NCBI GenBank assembly: GCA_027658995.1 | Contig: JAQDQK010000019.1 | Span: 1 to 64,000 of the forward strand | Origin: Propionibacteriaceae bacterium AM104-82 | Lineage (GTDB): Bacteria > Actinomycetota > Actinomycetes > Propionibacteriales > Propionibacteriaceae | Direction: 5' to 3' | Length of the DNA stretch: 64,000 bases | In this document: one piece after another, positions 36,617 through 44,671 of the stretch | Position numbering within the stretch: position 1 is the first letter of the stretch | Layout of the letters: every line of letters starts with the position of its first letter | Notes under the pieces: model-generated | Told to the model about the DNA's origin: nothing | The model's input: only the letters and a program-made list of their open reading frames with translations | Database searches by the model: none | Program-made: the position numbers and the translations under genes

Positions 36617-37513
36617 TCAGAGCGACTGGAACGTGGTGCGGCCGCCGAGCCGGGCGGCCAGTTCGTCGTCGATGCCGTCGGCGATCTGGCTGACGGCCCG
36701 CAGCGCCTGCTGCAGGTGGGCGGGCACGAACGGCTGGGACGGAACAGACAACTGCACGAAGACGCGGTCGCGGTGCAGCGAGAACCGCCCGAACCGGGAC
36801 TCCACGTTCAGGTCGTTGAGGACCTCGCACGCCCGCGAGCGCCCCGCCACGTCGTGCACCAGCGGCGCGAACAGGAGCAGTTCCGCTGCGTCGCTTGTGG
36901 ACCGCAGGAACACCATGGTCGACCCGACGCGGATCGCCACGTCGCCCTGCTCGTTGCGCAGCGTCGGGTGCCCGAACTCGCGGCGCAGGATCTCGTCGAC
37001 GAGTTGGTCGAGCTCTGCCTGGCTCGCGGTGCGCACCGGGGTCTCGTCCTTGCTGAGGGGCCGCGGCGCGAGCGGCGTCCACGTGCTCTCACCCTTGAGG
37101 ATCTCCGCCAACTGGTCGGGCTCCAGGAAGATCGGGTGCAGCACGCCGAACACGTCGGCGAGCGTGTCGGTGGCGAGCCGCGCGAGGCCTGCGGAGGCCT
37201 CCTGGTCCGTCAGGGTGTGGAAGTAGGGCTCGCCGTCGGCGGGTTCGCTCCAGCCGAGCGCCCGCAACTGCTGCTCCTCCTCGGGGGTCGCCTGCCCGGC
37301 GGCCGATCCGGCGACGTAGGCGCCGATCTGCTCGGGGGCCACCATCGAGAAGCGGATCCCGGCCCTCGGCGCGTCCTCGGCGGTCGAGGCGACCGAGATG
37401 TTGAGGTCGGCCGTCGCGTCCATGACCGAGAGCACCTCGTCGAGTCGGCGGGAAAACTCGTCCCACGCCTCCTTCTGGGTGTTGTCGAAGTCGAAGTCCT
37501 GATAGTCACTCAC
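36617..37513 (-). CDS. YbjN / T3SS-chaperone-like (TY-Chap) domain protein
   Basis: This 298-residue cytoplasmic protein starts at GTG 37513 (MSDYQDFDFDNTQKEAWDEF) with GGAGG eight bases upstream. The upstream part of the open frame is antisense to the next gene. The N-terminal part is a WDEFSRRLDEVLSVMDATAD helix plus beta sheet, and the C-terminal part (RREFGHPTLRNEQGDVAIRV, VLNDLNVESRFGRFSLHRDR) matches the YbjN-like peptide-binding fold. These actinobacterial proteins are thought to be chaperone-like, but no function is established. It is divergent from the hydrolase-cobK pair. Confidence 0.75.
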   Translation of the reverse strand: MSDYQDFDFDNTQKEAWDEFSRRLDEVLSVMDATADLNISVASTAEDAPRAGIRFSMVAPEQIGAYVAGSAAGQATPEEEQQLRALGWSEPADGEPYFHTLTDQEASAGLARLATDTLADVFGVLHPIFLEPDQLAEILKGESTWTPLAPRPLSKDETPVRTASQAELDQLVDEILRREFGHPTLRNEQGDVAIRVGSTMVFLRSTSDAAELLLFAPLVHDVAGRSRACEVLNDLNVESRFGRFSLHRDRVFVQLSVPSQPFVPAHLQQALRAVSQIADGIDDELAARLGGRTTFQSL

Positions 37514-37585
37514 GTAGCTGTACCTCCACGACCAACCTAATACACACATCTCCGGGGCAACAGCGGGGCACCCTACGATCGGCCT

Positions 37586-38185
37586 ATGGACTCGTTCACT
37601 GTTGAGACCCGGCACGGCCCCGCGGGCGTCGGGCTGAGCGCCCCGGAGGCTGCGCGGGGCCTGCTGGTGCTCGGCCCGGGCGCGAGCGGCCAGACGGGCT
37701 CGGCCGACCTGGCGTTGGCGCGCTCGGTCGCGGAGGCGCTGGGGATGGCCGCGGCCGTCGTGCAACCGCCCTATGCCGTCGCCGGCCGTAGGGTGCCGCC
37801 GCGCGGGTCGTCGACGGATGAGGCCTTCGCAGATGTGGTGGCGGTGCTGCGGGAACGCTTCCCGGACGGCCCGCTCGTCACCGGCGGCCGGTCCTACGGC
37901 GCGCGGGTCGCGTGCCGCACCGTCGAGGCGACAGGCGCCGACGCCGTGCTCTGCCTTGCGTTCCCGCTCCAGCCCCCGGGCGATCGGCCGTCGCGGCAAC
38001 CGGAACTCACCCCCGTCGAGGTGCCGTGCCTGATCGTGCAGGGCCGGGGCGACGCGTTCGGGGTGCCCACCGCGCCGCCCGCCGGGGAACTGGTGCTGGT
38101 CGACGGCGACCACTCGCTGAAGAGGGACCACGCCGCGATCCGCGAGGCGCTGACCGGGTGGCTGACCGAACGGTTGGCGTCGTGA
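37586..38185 (+). CDS. Small alpha/beta hydrolase (KANL3/Tex30-like)
   Basis: This 199-residue protein starts MDSFTVETRHGPAGVGLSAP. A complete catalytic triad is visible: Ser103 in GGRSYGAR, Asp156 in QGRGDAFG and His176 in DGDHSLK. The family's substrates are unknown. It has no signal peptide. It overlaps cobK by 4 bases (GTGA), so it is cotranscribed with a cobalamin gene, but there is no evidence that it takes part in that pathway. Confidence 0.88.
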   Translation: MDSFTVETRHGPAGVGLSAPEAARGLLVLGPGASGQTGSADLALARSVAEALGMAAAVVQPPYAVAGRRVPPRGSSTDEAFADVVAVLRERFPDGPLVTGGRSYGARVACRTVEATGADAVLCLAFPLQPPGDRPSRQPELTPVEVPCLIVQGRGDAFGVPTAPPAGELVLVDGDHSLKRDHAAIREALTGWLTERLAS

Positions 38186-38913
38186 TCCTGCTACTCGGCG
38201 GCACCGCGGAGGGCCGCGAACTGGCGTCCGCCCTCGAGGCGGCGGGCCGCCCCGCCGTGCTGTCGCTTGCCGGCCGCACCGCGGACCCGCTGACGGCGGG
38301 CCCGGTCAGGGTAGGCGGCTTCGGCGGCGTGGAGGGCCTGATCGACTACCTGCGCGCGGAGCGGGTCTCTGCGATCGTCGACGCGACGCACCCGTTCGCG
38401 GCCACCATGTCGCGCAACGCCGCCTCGGCGGCCCGGGCGACCGGCGTGCCGATCCTCCGCCTCGAACGCCCCGGCTGGGCCGACGCGGAGGGCGCCTCCG
38501 GCTGGCGCTGGGTCGACGACCACGCCTCGGCCGCGGCGGAGGTTGCAACGCTCGGCGCCTCGAACGTCCTGCTGACGGTGGGCAGGCAGCACACGCTCGA
38601 CTACGGCCTGCTCGCCGACCGGACGGTGGTCGCGCGGGTGGCCGAGCCACCCGACGGCGAGGTCCCCGACGGGTGGCGCCTGCTGATCGCGCGCGGCCCG
38701 TTCGACCTGGCAGGCGAGCGGGAACTGTTCGCCGAGCACGGGATCGACTGCCTCGTCACGAAGGACTCGGGCGGCGCGCACACCGCCGCGAAGCTGACGG
38801 CGGCCGCCGAGTCGGGCGCCGCCGTCGTGGTGGTGCGTCGCGAGCCACCGGCCGAGGGCGTCGCGACGGTCGGCAGCGTCGAGGAGGCGCTCGCCTGGCT
38901 CAGCCGAGGCTGA
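38182..38913 (+). CDS. cobK: Precorrin-6A / cobalt-precorrin-6A reductase
   Basis: This 243-residue protein starts at GTG 38182 (MILLLGGTAEGRELASALEA). Family motifs are ILLLGGTAEGRELA, IVDATHPFAATMSRNA and CLVTKDSGGAHTAAKL. It reduces the precorrin-6A macrocycle with NAD(P)H. With CbiD, CbiG and CbiX in the window it should act on the cobalt-containing form (CbiJ function). It is coupled to the upstream hydrolase and overlaps the convergent cobA 3' end by 14 bases. It is one of two corrin genes on the plus strand and has no riboswitch upstream. Confidence 0.94.
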   Translation: MILLLGGTAEGRELASALEAAGRPAVLSLAGRTADPLTAGPVRVGGFGGVEGLIDYLRAERVSAIVDATHPFAATMSRNAASAARATGVPILRLERPGWADAEGASGWRWVDDHASAAAEVATLGASNVLLTVGRQHTLDYGLLADRTVVARVAEPPDGEVPDGWRLLIARGPFDLAGERELFAEHGIDCLVTKDSGGAHTAAKLTAAAESGAAVVVVRREPPAEGVATVGSVEEALAWLSRG

Positions 38914-39643
38914 GGCCCGCGACCTCCCCGATCACCACGATGGCCGGCGGTGCGACCCCTGCCGAGGCGGCGACGTCAGCGATGTCGGAGAGCGGGGCGT
39001 GCCAGGTGGCCTGCGCCGCGGTCGACCCGTCCGCGACGACCGCGGCGGGCGTCGAGGCGTCGAGGCCCGCCTCCATCAGGGCCGCGGCGATCTGCGGCAG
39101 GTTCTTGACGGCCATCAGCAGCACGAGCGTGGTGCCGGTGGCCGCGAGCGCCGCCCAGTCGAGGGTGCAGCGGGGGTCGCCCGGCGGGACGTGGCCGCTG
39201 ACGACCGTGAAGCCCTGCGTCAGGCCGCGGTGCGTGACGGGGATGCCCGCCAGCGCCGGCACCGAGACCGCGGAGGTGACGCCGGGGATGACCCGCACCG
39301 GCACGCCCGCCTCCGCGCAGGCGAGCCATTCCTCGCCGCCTCGGCCGAAGACGTAGTTGTCGCCTCCCTTGAGTCGCACGACCCGCAGGCCCTTCCGTGC
39401 GAGGTCGATCAGCAGGGCGTTGATGTCCTCCTGCGGCGTGAACGGGCCGCGCGGGATCTTGCCGACGCTGATCAGTTCGGTCTCGGTGGAGACGTCGGCC
39501 AGGGCGGCGTTGGCGCCGAGCCTGTCGTGCACGATGACGTCGGCCTGGCGCAGCGCGCGCAGCGCCGCGACGGTGAGCAGGTCGGGGTCGCCGGGGCCTC
39601 CGCCGACCAGCACGACCTCGCCTGGGGTGAGTTCAGCCTGCAT
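38900..39643 (-). CDS. cobA: Uroporphyrinogen-III C-methyltransferase (SUMT)
   Basis: This 247-residue class III SAM-dependent methyltransferase starts MQAELTPGEVVLVGGGPGDP; the longer frame is rejected. Diagnostic segments are VGGGPGDPDLLTVAALRAL, VRLKGGDNYVFGRGGEE and GVTSAVSVPALAGIPVTHRG. It makes precorrin-2 from uroporphyrinogen III, the entry step to corrinoids and siroheme. It is the last gene of the riboswitch-led cobO-cobBC-cobA unit and overlaps the cobBC gene by 11 bases. Confidence 0.95.
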   Translation of the reverse strand: MQAELTPGEVVLVGGGPGDPDLLTVAALRALRQADVIVHDRLGANAALADVSTETELISVGKIPRGPFTPQEDINALLIDLARKGLRVVRLKGGDNYVFGRGGEEWLACAEAGVPVRVIPGVTSAVSVPALAGIPVTHRGLTQGFTVVSGHVPPGDPRCTLDWAALAATGTTLVLLMAVKNLPQIAAALMEAGLDASTPAAVVADGSTAAQATWHAPLSDIADVAASAGVAPPAIVVIGEVAGLSLG

Positions 39644-42026
39644 GGTGTTCCTTGATCTGGGTGATGGCCTCGACGAGCCGTTGGTGGGTGTGGGGGTCGC
39701 GAACCGCGAGCCGCAGCCAGGTGGGTCCAAGCCCCGGGAAGGTCTCTCCCCTGCGGACCGCGAGGCCGCGGTTGGCGAGTTCGGCGCGCAGCGAGTGGCG
39801 GGCGATCGGCGAGGTGTCGACGAGCACGAACGGCGCCTCCCCCTCGACCGGTTCGAGCCCGATGCCGGTCAGCCGTGCGGCGAGGTCGGCCCGCGCGGCG
39901 CGCGCCTCGAGGGCAAGGGCCGCGACCTCGGCGGCGCGCTCCGGTGCGAGGCAGGCGACGGTGGCGGCGACGGCGGGGCTGGACACCGACCACGGCGGTT
40001 GCTGCGCCGCAAGCAGGGCGACGAGCCCGGGGTCGCCGACGACGTAGCCAGCCCGGATGCCGGCCAGCGCCCAGGTCTTGGTCAGGGAGCGCAGCACGAG
40101 GATCCCCGGCATCTCGGGCGCGATCAGCGTCTGCGGTTCGCCGACGACGGCGTCCAGGAACGCCTCGTCGACGACGAGGGTCCGCGCGCGCAGCGCGAGC
40201 AGCGCGTCGCGTGGATGCAGGACGCCCGTCGGGTTGGTGGGGTTCCCGACCACGGTGACCTCGGCCGCCGGCACCGCGGCAGGGTCGAGCCGGAAGCCGG
40301 CGTCGGGGCGAAGCAGGTGGCGGTGGGGCGTCCTGCCCGCGGCCAGCAGCGCTGCCTCGGGCTCGGTGAACTGGGGGTGGACCACCAGGGCGTCGCCAGC
40401 GATCGCGCGGGCGATCAGGGTGAACGCCTCGGCGGCTCCGGCCACGGGGAGCACCATGTCGGCCGCGACGCCGTGGTGGGCGGCGATCGCCCGCCTGGCC
40501 GGTTCCGGGTCGGGGTAACTCGCCCAGTCGGCGTCATCGGTGATGGCGCGCACGAGCCAGTCGGGGGTGTGCGGTTGGCGCACGTTGACGGCGAGGTCGG
40601 TCAGGCCGGGCGCGAGGTCGCGGTCGCCGTGGTGCAGCAGGTCCGGCTCTGCGAGCGCCTGCTCCGGAGGTGCGGGCTTCGGGATCCAGCGGGTCGGGGC
40701 GGCGGCGAACGCGTGCGCCGCGTCGGCGAAGCGCTGCGCCAAGTGAGGATGGCCGGCCCAGTGGACGTGCAGGTAGGAGGCGCTGAGGGTGTCGGTCGCG
40801 ACGCCGTCGGGTCGGCCGTCGAGCAGCCATGCCGGCTCGCCGGTGGTGACGGTGGCGGTGCGGTGGAACTCGTGCCCCGTGACCCTCTCCCCCGGCCTGC
40901 CGAGCAGCGTGGCGCGCTCGGTGGTTGCCTCGCGGTAGCCCATCGTGAGGCGCCCCGTCATGGCGGCCGTGCCGGGCAGCGCGCCCGCCATCTGCTCGCC
41001 GTCGAGGCTGTCGCACAGGTACAGCAGGCCGGCGCATTCGGCGACGGTCGGCAGGCCCGCGGCGACCGCTGCGGCGATGTCTGCGCGTAGGAACCGGTTG
41101 GCGGCGAGCCGGTCGGCATGCATCTCGGGGAAGCCGCCGCCGATCCACAGCGCGGCCGTGCCGTCGGGCAGCTTTTCGGCGGTCAGGGGGTCGAACTCGA
41201 CGGGCTCGCAGCCCGCGGCGACGAGCAGTTCCTCCGTCTCCGGGTAGCGGAAGGTGAAGGCGCGACCGCCCGCGACGGCGACCCGCGGCCTGAGGGCGCT
41301 GGCTGGCCGGACGACCGCCGTCGGGTCCCATGGTGACGCGTCGACCTCCGGCGCCGTGCGGGCGATGGCGGCGACGGCGTCGAGGTCGACGTGCGCGGCG
41401 ATGGCCTCCCCGATGGCGCGGATGCCCGCGTCGTCGCGTTCCGCGGCGGGCACGAGGCCGAGGTGTCGCGAGGGCGCCTCGATCGCCAGGTTGCGCGGCA
41501 GCACGCCGAGCACCGGCAGGCCGACGGCGTCGCGCGCCTCCTGCGCGTGGCGGGGGCTGCCCACCTGGTTGAGGATCACGCCCGCGACGCGGACGCCCGG
41601 GTCGAACGTGGCCATGCCGTGCACCAGGGCGCCGACGCTGCGGGAGGCGTGCCGCGCGTCGACGACCAGGATCACGGGGGCGTCGAGGAGCCTGGCGACG
41701 TGCGCGGTCGAGGCGAATCCGCCGGTGCCGAGCCGCCCGTCGAACAGGCCCATCACGCCCTCGATGACGGCGAGATCGGCGCCTCGGGAGCCGTGCAGCA
41801 GGAGCGGGGCGATGAGGTCCTCCCCGGTGAGGAAGGGATCGAGGTTGCGCCCGGGTCGCCCGGAGGCGAGGCCGTGGTAGCCGGGGTCGATGTAGTCGGG
41901 GCCGACCTTGAACGGTGCGATGCGGGTGCCGCGGTCGGTCAGCGCCGCCATCAGGCCGGTGGCGACCGTCGTCTTGCCCTGCCCAGAGGCGGGGGCGGCG
42001 ATCACCACCCTCGGCAGGCTCACCAT
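39633..42026 (-). CDS. cobB: Fused cobyrinic acid a,c-diamide synthase (CobB/CbiA) and CobC/CobD-like aminotransferase
   Basis: This 797-residue protein carries two enzymes. Residues 1-445 are CobB/CbiA: Walker A-like APASGQGKTT (11-20), AVIEGVMGLFDG, and a glutamine amidotransferase domain with nucleophile Cys331 (AECAGLLYLC) and conserved TGHEFHRT. They amidate the a and c carboxylates with glutamine and ATP. Residues about 460-797 are a class I PLP enzyme of the CobC/CobD group, with VVGNPTNPTG, VVDEAF and the PLP lysine Lys650 (SLTKTWALAGIRAGY). That half probably makes (R)-1-amino-2-propanol phosphate from threonine phosphate. The frame is continuous with no stop between domains. ATG 42026 overlaps the cobO end by 7 bases. 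Confidence 0.92.
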   Translation of the reverse strand: MVSLPRVVIAAPASGQGKTTVATGLMAALTDRGTRIAPFKVGPDYIDPGYHGLASGRPGRNLDPFLTGEDLIAPLLLHGSRGADLAVIEGVMGLFDGRLGTGGFASTAHVARLLDAPVILVVDARHASRSVGALVHGMATFDPGVRVAGVILNQVGSPRHAQEARDAVGLPVLGVLPRNLAIEAPSRHLGLVPAAERDDAGIRAIGEAIAAHVDLDAVAAIARTAPEVDASPWDPTAVVRPASALRPRVAVAGGRAFTFRYPETEELLVAAGCEPVEFDPLTAEKLPDGTAALWIGGGFPEMHADRLAANRFLRADIAAAVAAGLPTVAECAGLLYLCDSLDGEQMAGALPGTAAMTGRLTMGYREATTERATLLGRPGERVTGHEFHRTATVTTGEPAWLLDGRPDGVATDTLSASYLHVHWAGHPHLAQRFADAAHAFAAAPTRWIPKPAPPEQALAEPDLLHHGDRDLAPGLTDLAVNVRQPHTPDWLVRAITDDADWASYPDPEPARRAIAAHHGVAADMVLPVAGAAEAFTLIARAIAGDALVVHPQFTEPEAALLAAGRTPHRHLLRPDAGFRLDPAAVPAAEVTVVGNPTNPTGVLHPRDALLALRARTLVVDEAFLDAVVGEPQTLIAPEMPGILVLRSLTKTWALAGIRAGYVVGDPGLVALLAAQQPPWSVSSPAVAATVACLAPERAAEVAALALEARAARADLAARLTGIGLEPVEGEAPFVLVDTSPIARHSLRAELANRGLAVRRGETFPGLGPTWLRLAVRDPHTHQRLVEAITQIKEHHAG

Positions 42027-42613
42027 TCGATGCCCACCTGTCCGCGCTGCCCGTTGTCGAACGGGTGCTTGATCTTGGTCATCTCGGTGACGAGGTCGGC
42101 GGCCGCCACGATCGGGGCTGGGCAGCGGCGTCCCGTGATGACGACGTGCTGCGTGCCGGGGCGGGTGCGAAGCGTGTCGGCGACCTCGTCGGCGTCGATC
42201 CAGCCCCAGTCCATCGGGTAGGTGAACTCGTCGAGGAGCCAGAACCGGTGCCGCTGCTGCTCGATCCCTTCTCGGATGGCGCGCCAGCCCTCGACGGCGG
42301 CGGCGCGGGCGTCGGTCGGGTCGGTGGCGCGCGCCCAGGACCACCCGGTGCCCATGGTCTCCCAGGTGACGTCGCCGCTCAGCGAGCCGAGGGCCAGCAG
42401 CGCGTCGCGCTCCCCCGGCTTCCAGGCCGCGGACTTGACGAACTGGTACACGCCGATGGACCAGCCCTGCGCCCAGGCTCTGAGCGCGACCCCGCAGGCG
42501 GCGGTGGTCTTGCCCTTGCCCTCCCCGGTGTTGACCAGCAGGACCGGCCGGTTGCGGCGCTGCCGTGTGGTGAGTCCGTCGTCGGGGGCTTCCGGGGTGG
42601 TGCCGCGGCTCAT
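42020..42613 (-). CDS. cobO: Corrinoid adenosyltransferase (CobO/BtuR type)
   Basis: This 197-residue protein starts MSRGTTPEAPDDGLTTRQRR; the frame above it is riboswitch leader. It has the P-loop NTGEGKGKTTAACG (28-41), VYQFVKSAAWKPGERDAL, LLDEFTYPMDWGW and the C-terminal VTEMTKIKHPFDNGQRGQVG, all typical of CobO. It transfers adenosyl from ATP to cob(I)yrinate diamide. It is the first gene after a B12 riboswitch. Its own ribosome binding site is weak, and its ATG overlaps the stop of a 10-codon ORF that has a strong one. Confidence 0.95.
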   Translation of the reverse strand: MSRGTTPEAPDDGLTTRQRRNRPVLLVNTGEGKGKTTAACGVALRAWAQGWSIGVYQFVKSAAWKPGERDALLALGSLSGDVTWETMGTGWSWARATDPTDARAAAVEGWRAIREGIEQQRHRFWLLDEFTYPMDWGWIDADEVADTLRTRPGTQHVVITGRRCPAPIVAAADLVTEMTKIKHPFDNGQRGQVGIEW

Positions 42614-42642
42614 CGGGTCGTCTCGAGACGGATGGCGTTCAT
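42610..42642 (-). CDS. Short upstream ORF coupled to cobO
   Basis: The 10-codon ORF MNAIRLETTR* starts at 42642 with AGGAGG six bases upstream, the best ribosome binding site in this leader. Its TGA overlaps the cobO ATG (ATGA). cobO itself has only a poor site. The ORF may load ribosomes for cobO by translational coupling under riboswitch control. It is too short for homology. Confidence 0.45.
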   Translation of the reverse strand: MNAIRLETTR

Positions 42643-42654
42643 CGGGTCCTCCTG

Positions 42655-42800
42655 CAGGTCCGCGCCTGCTGTCGTGATCGGTGTGCGGCTGAGCCGCGGT
42701 CGACTCCGATGCCCTGGCTCGCGCCTTGGCGCTCACAGTGGCGGGACCGCTCCGGATTCGCACCGGATTCCTCGTCATCGACCAGGATCATCGTGGCACA
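42655..42800 (-). promoter_or_regulatory. Cobalamin riboswitch upstream of cobO-cobBC-cobA
   Basis: On the minus strand the B12-box core reads GGTCCCGCCACTGTGAG (42748-42732). It is preceded by AGGAATCCGGTGCGAATCCG (42772-42753) and followed by GAGCCAGGGCATCGGAGTCG (42720-42701). These are the conserved junction, the paired L5/P6 region and the 3' box of AdoCbl riboswitches. A short GC hairpin (GCGGCT/AGCCGC) follows before the ribosome binding site. It should shut off cobO, cobBC and cobA when B12 is abundant. The outer limits are approximate. Confidence 0.9.
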
Positions 42801-42854
42801 GGCCGATGTGGCCCTGACGGCGGGGTCGACGACGGCGGCACTAGGATCGGCCGG

Positions 42855-43445
42855 GTGATCATCGACCGCGACTGCTCCCTGTTCGGCACCTCTCCCGGCC
42901 TGCCCGACGAGGCGTTCGCCAGCGACGGATTGATCACCAAGCAGACGGTGCGGGCAAGCGCGCTCGCGCACCTTCGCCCGCTGCCCGGGCAGTTGCTGTG
43001 GGACGTCGGGGTCGGCGCCGGATCGGTCGCTATCGAGTGGTGCCGCGGCGCCGTCGGTGCAAAGGCCATCGGGCTCGAGCGCCGCGCCGACCGGGCCGCG
43101 CGGGCGCTGGAGAATGCGGAGCGGCTAGCGCCCGAGGGGTCCTTCTCGCTGGTGCTCGGCGAGGCGCACGACCTGCTGGCCGAGTTGCCTGCCCCCGACG
43201 CGGTGTTCGTCGGCGGTGGCGCCACGATCGCCCTGCTCGCCGACACGATGGCCGTGCTGCGGCCCGCGGGCCGGGTCGTGGTGCACGGCATCACGTTGGA
43301 GGCCGAACTGCTGTGCGCCGAGGCGCACGCCCGCTGGGGCGGTCACCTGAGCCGGTTGCAGGTCGAGACCCTCGAACCGCTCGGCTCGCTGCAGGGCTGG
43401 AAGCCGGCCCGCACCGTCACCCAGTGGGCCCTGACCACCGCCTGA
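42855..43445 (+). CDS. cbiT: Precorrin-6Y / cobalt-precorrin-7 C15-methyltransferase, decarboxylating
   Basis: This 196-residue SAM-dependent methyltransferase starts at GTG 42855 (MIIDRDCSLFGTSPGLPDEA). CbiT features are PGLPDEAFASDGLITKQTVR and the SAM loop LLWDVGVGAGSVAIEW, followed by AVFVGGGAT. It methylates C15 and removes the C12 acetate carboxyl. The partner C5 enzyme CbiE is at the N-terminus of the cbiEGH fusion 8 kb away. It is divergent from the cobO riboswitch unit and has no riboswitch of its own. Confidence 0.93.
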   Translation: MIIDRDCSLFGTSPGLPDEAFASDGLITKQTVRASALAHLRPLPGQLLWDVGVGAGSVAIEWCRGAVGAKAIGLERRADRAARALENAERLAPEGSFSLVLGEAHDLLAELPAPDAVFVGGGATIALLADTMAVLRPAGRVVVHGITLEAELLCAEAHARWGGHLSRLQVETLEPLGSLQGWKPARTVTQWALTTA

Positions 43446-43485
43446 CCGACGCCGCACGGAGTTCACCGAGGCCGGCAATCGGACC

Positions 43486-43854
43486 GTTCGACACGGGCGC
43501 AGGTATCGCTCGTTGAGCCGGACCGCCGACCCGCTCGTTGAGCCGGACAGCCGACGAAGTCGCGCGTCCGCGTCGAAACGTCCGCAACCCATCACGCCAA
43601 ACCCAACACCCGCCAACGCCCCCGCGCCGTTTCGGACCCCTCGACACGGGCGCAGGCGCCCTGCGCGGGGAACGACGACCCACCCGTTGAGCCGGACCGC
43701 CGACCCGCTCGTTGAGCCGGACCGCCGACGAAGTCGCGCGTCCGCGTCGAAACGTCCGCAACCCGCCACGCCAACCCGACCCACATCGAACGCCCCGCAC
43801 ACGTCTCGGACCCCTCGACACGGGCGCAGGCGCCCTGCTCGGGGAACGAGCATC
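43486..43854. repeat. Intergenic tandem repeat array with GTTGAGCCGG units
   Basis: The 428-base gap between cbiT and cbiO holds no gene. It contains a 174-base direct repeat: CGTTGAGCCGGACCGCCGAC occurs at 43511 and again at 43685, and CTCGACACGGGCGCAGGCGC at 43640 and 43814, with a diverged partial copy of the latter at 43488. Each copy holds two GTTGAGCCGGAC cores and one GCGTCGAAACGTCCGCAACC. A related but different array is at 54.8-55.1 kb. Confidence 0.85.
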
Positions 43855-43873
43855 CGCCGTAACGCGATCGGCC

Positions 43874-44671
43874 TCAGCGGGCCAGTCGAGTCACGACGTC
43901 GTCCATCGTCCTGGGCGCAGGGGCCGCGGGCAGGCCGAGGCGGGCGACCAGTTCCAGTTGCCACGGCATCCGCAGCCGGGCGCGGCCGATCAGGTCGGCG
44001 TCGCCCAGCAGCGCGGGGTCGCCCTGGGTGACGGAGCCGTCGCACACCACCGCGACCTCGTCGGCCCAGGCCAGGGCCAGGTCGACGTCGTGGGTCGCGA
44101 GGACGACCGTCGCGTCCAGCCGACCGAGGGTCGCCAACAGTTCGCCGACCCCCATCGGGTCGAGGCCCGCGGTCGGCTCGTCCAGCAGCAGCACCTCGGG
44201 GCGCATCGCGACGGCGCCTGCGATGGCGACCCGCTTGCGTTCGCCGTAGCTGAGCTGATGGGTCGGTCGTTCCGCGAGGTGCGTGATCGACAGCAGGTCG
44301 AGGGCCTCCTCGACGCGGGCCCATGCTGCCGAGTCGTCGAGGCCGAGGTTGAGGGGGCCGAAGGACACGTCCTGGGTCACGTCGGCGGAGAACAGTTGGG
44401 CGTCGGGGTCCTGCAGCACCAACTGCACGAGTCGACGGTGCGCGCGCAGCGACGCGCGATCGTGGCCGAGCGCGGCGCCGCGGAGACACACCCGGCCCGC
44501 TGTGGGGCGCAGCGCTCCGGACAGGCAGCGCAGCAGCGTCGTCTTGCCCGAACCGTTGGCCCCAAGCAGCGCGATCCGTCGTCCCGCGTCGATCCGCAGG
44601 GTGGCGTCGCGGAGCACGACGTGGTCGTGGAAGCCCGCGACGAGGTCGACGGCGGCGAGGAGGGCGCTCAT
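43874..44671 (-). CDS. cbiO: Cobalt ECF transporter ATPase
   Basis: This 265-residue ABC ATPase starts [20 protein letters not shown]. Walker A is [11 protein letters not shown], the signature is [13 protein letters not shown], Walker B is [13 protein letters not shown] and the switch His is ATHDVDLAL. The Q-loop is in [20 protein letters not shown], the typical CbiO/EcfA sequence. It powers cobalt uptake with CbiM, CbiN and CbiQ. It overlaps cbiQ by 4 bases (ATGA) and is the last gene of the riboswitch-led cbiMNQO unit. Confidence 0.95.
   Translation of the reverse strand: MSALLAAVDLVAGFHDHVVLRDATLRIDAGRRIALLGANGSGKTTLLRCLSGALRPTAGRVCLRGAALGHDRASLRAHRRLVQLVLQDPDAQLFSADVTQDVSFGPLNLGLDDSAAWARVEEALDLLSITHLAERPTHQLSYGERKRVAIAGAVAMRPEVLLLDEPTAGLDPMGVGELLATLGRLDATVVLATHDVDLALAWADEVAVVCDGSVTQGDPALLGDADLIGRARLRMPWQLELVARLGLPAAPAPRTMDDVVTRLAR

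Noticed and set aside
42614..42778. N-terminal extension of CobO up to 42778
   Set aside because: The frame is open, but it runs through the conserved riboswitch core. Homology to CobO begins after 42613, and the ATGA junction fixes a sensible start.
43446..43873. Small coding genes in the gap between cbiT and cbiO
   Set aside because: Open frames here simply translate the tandem repeats and have no ribosome binding sites.
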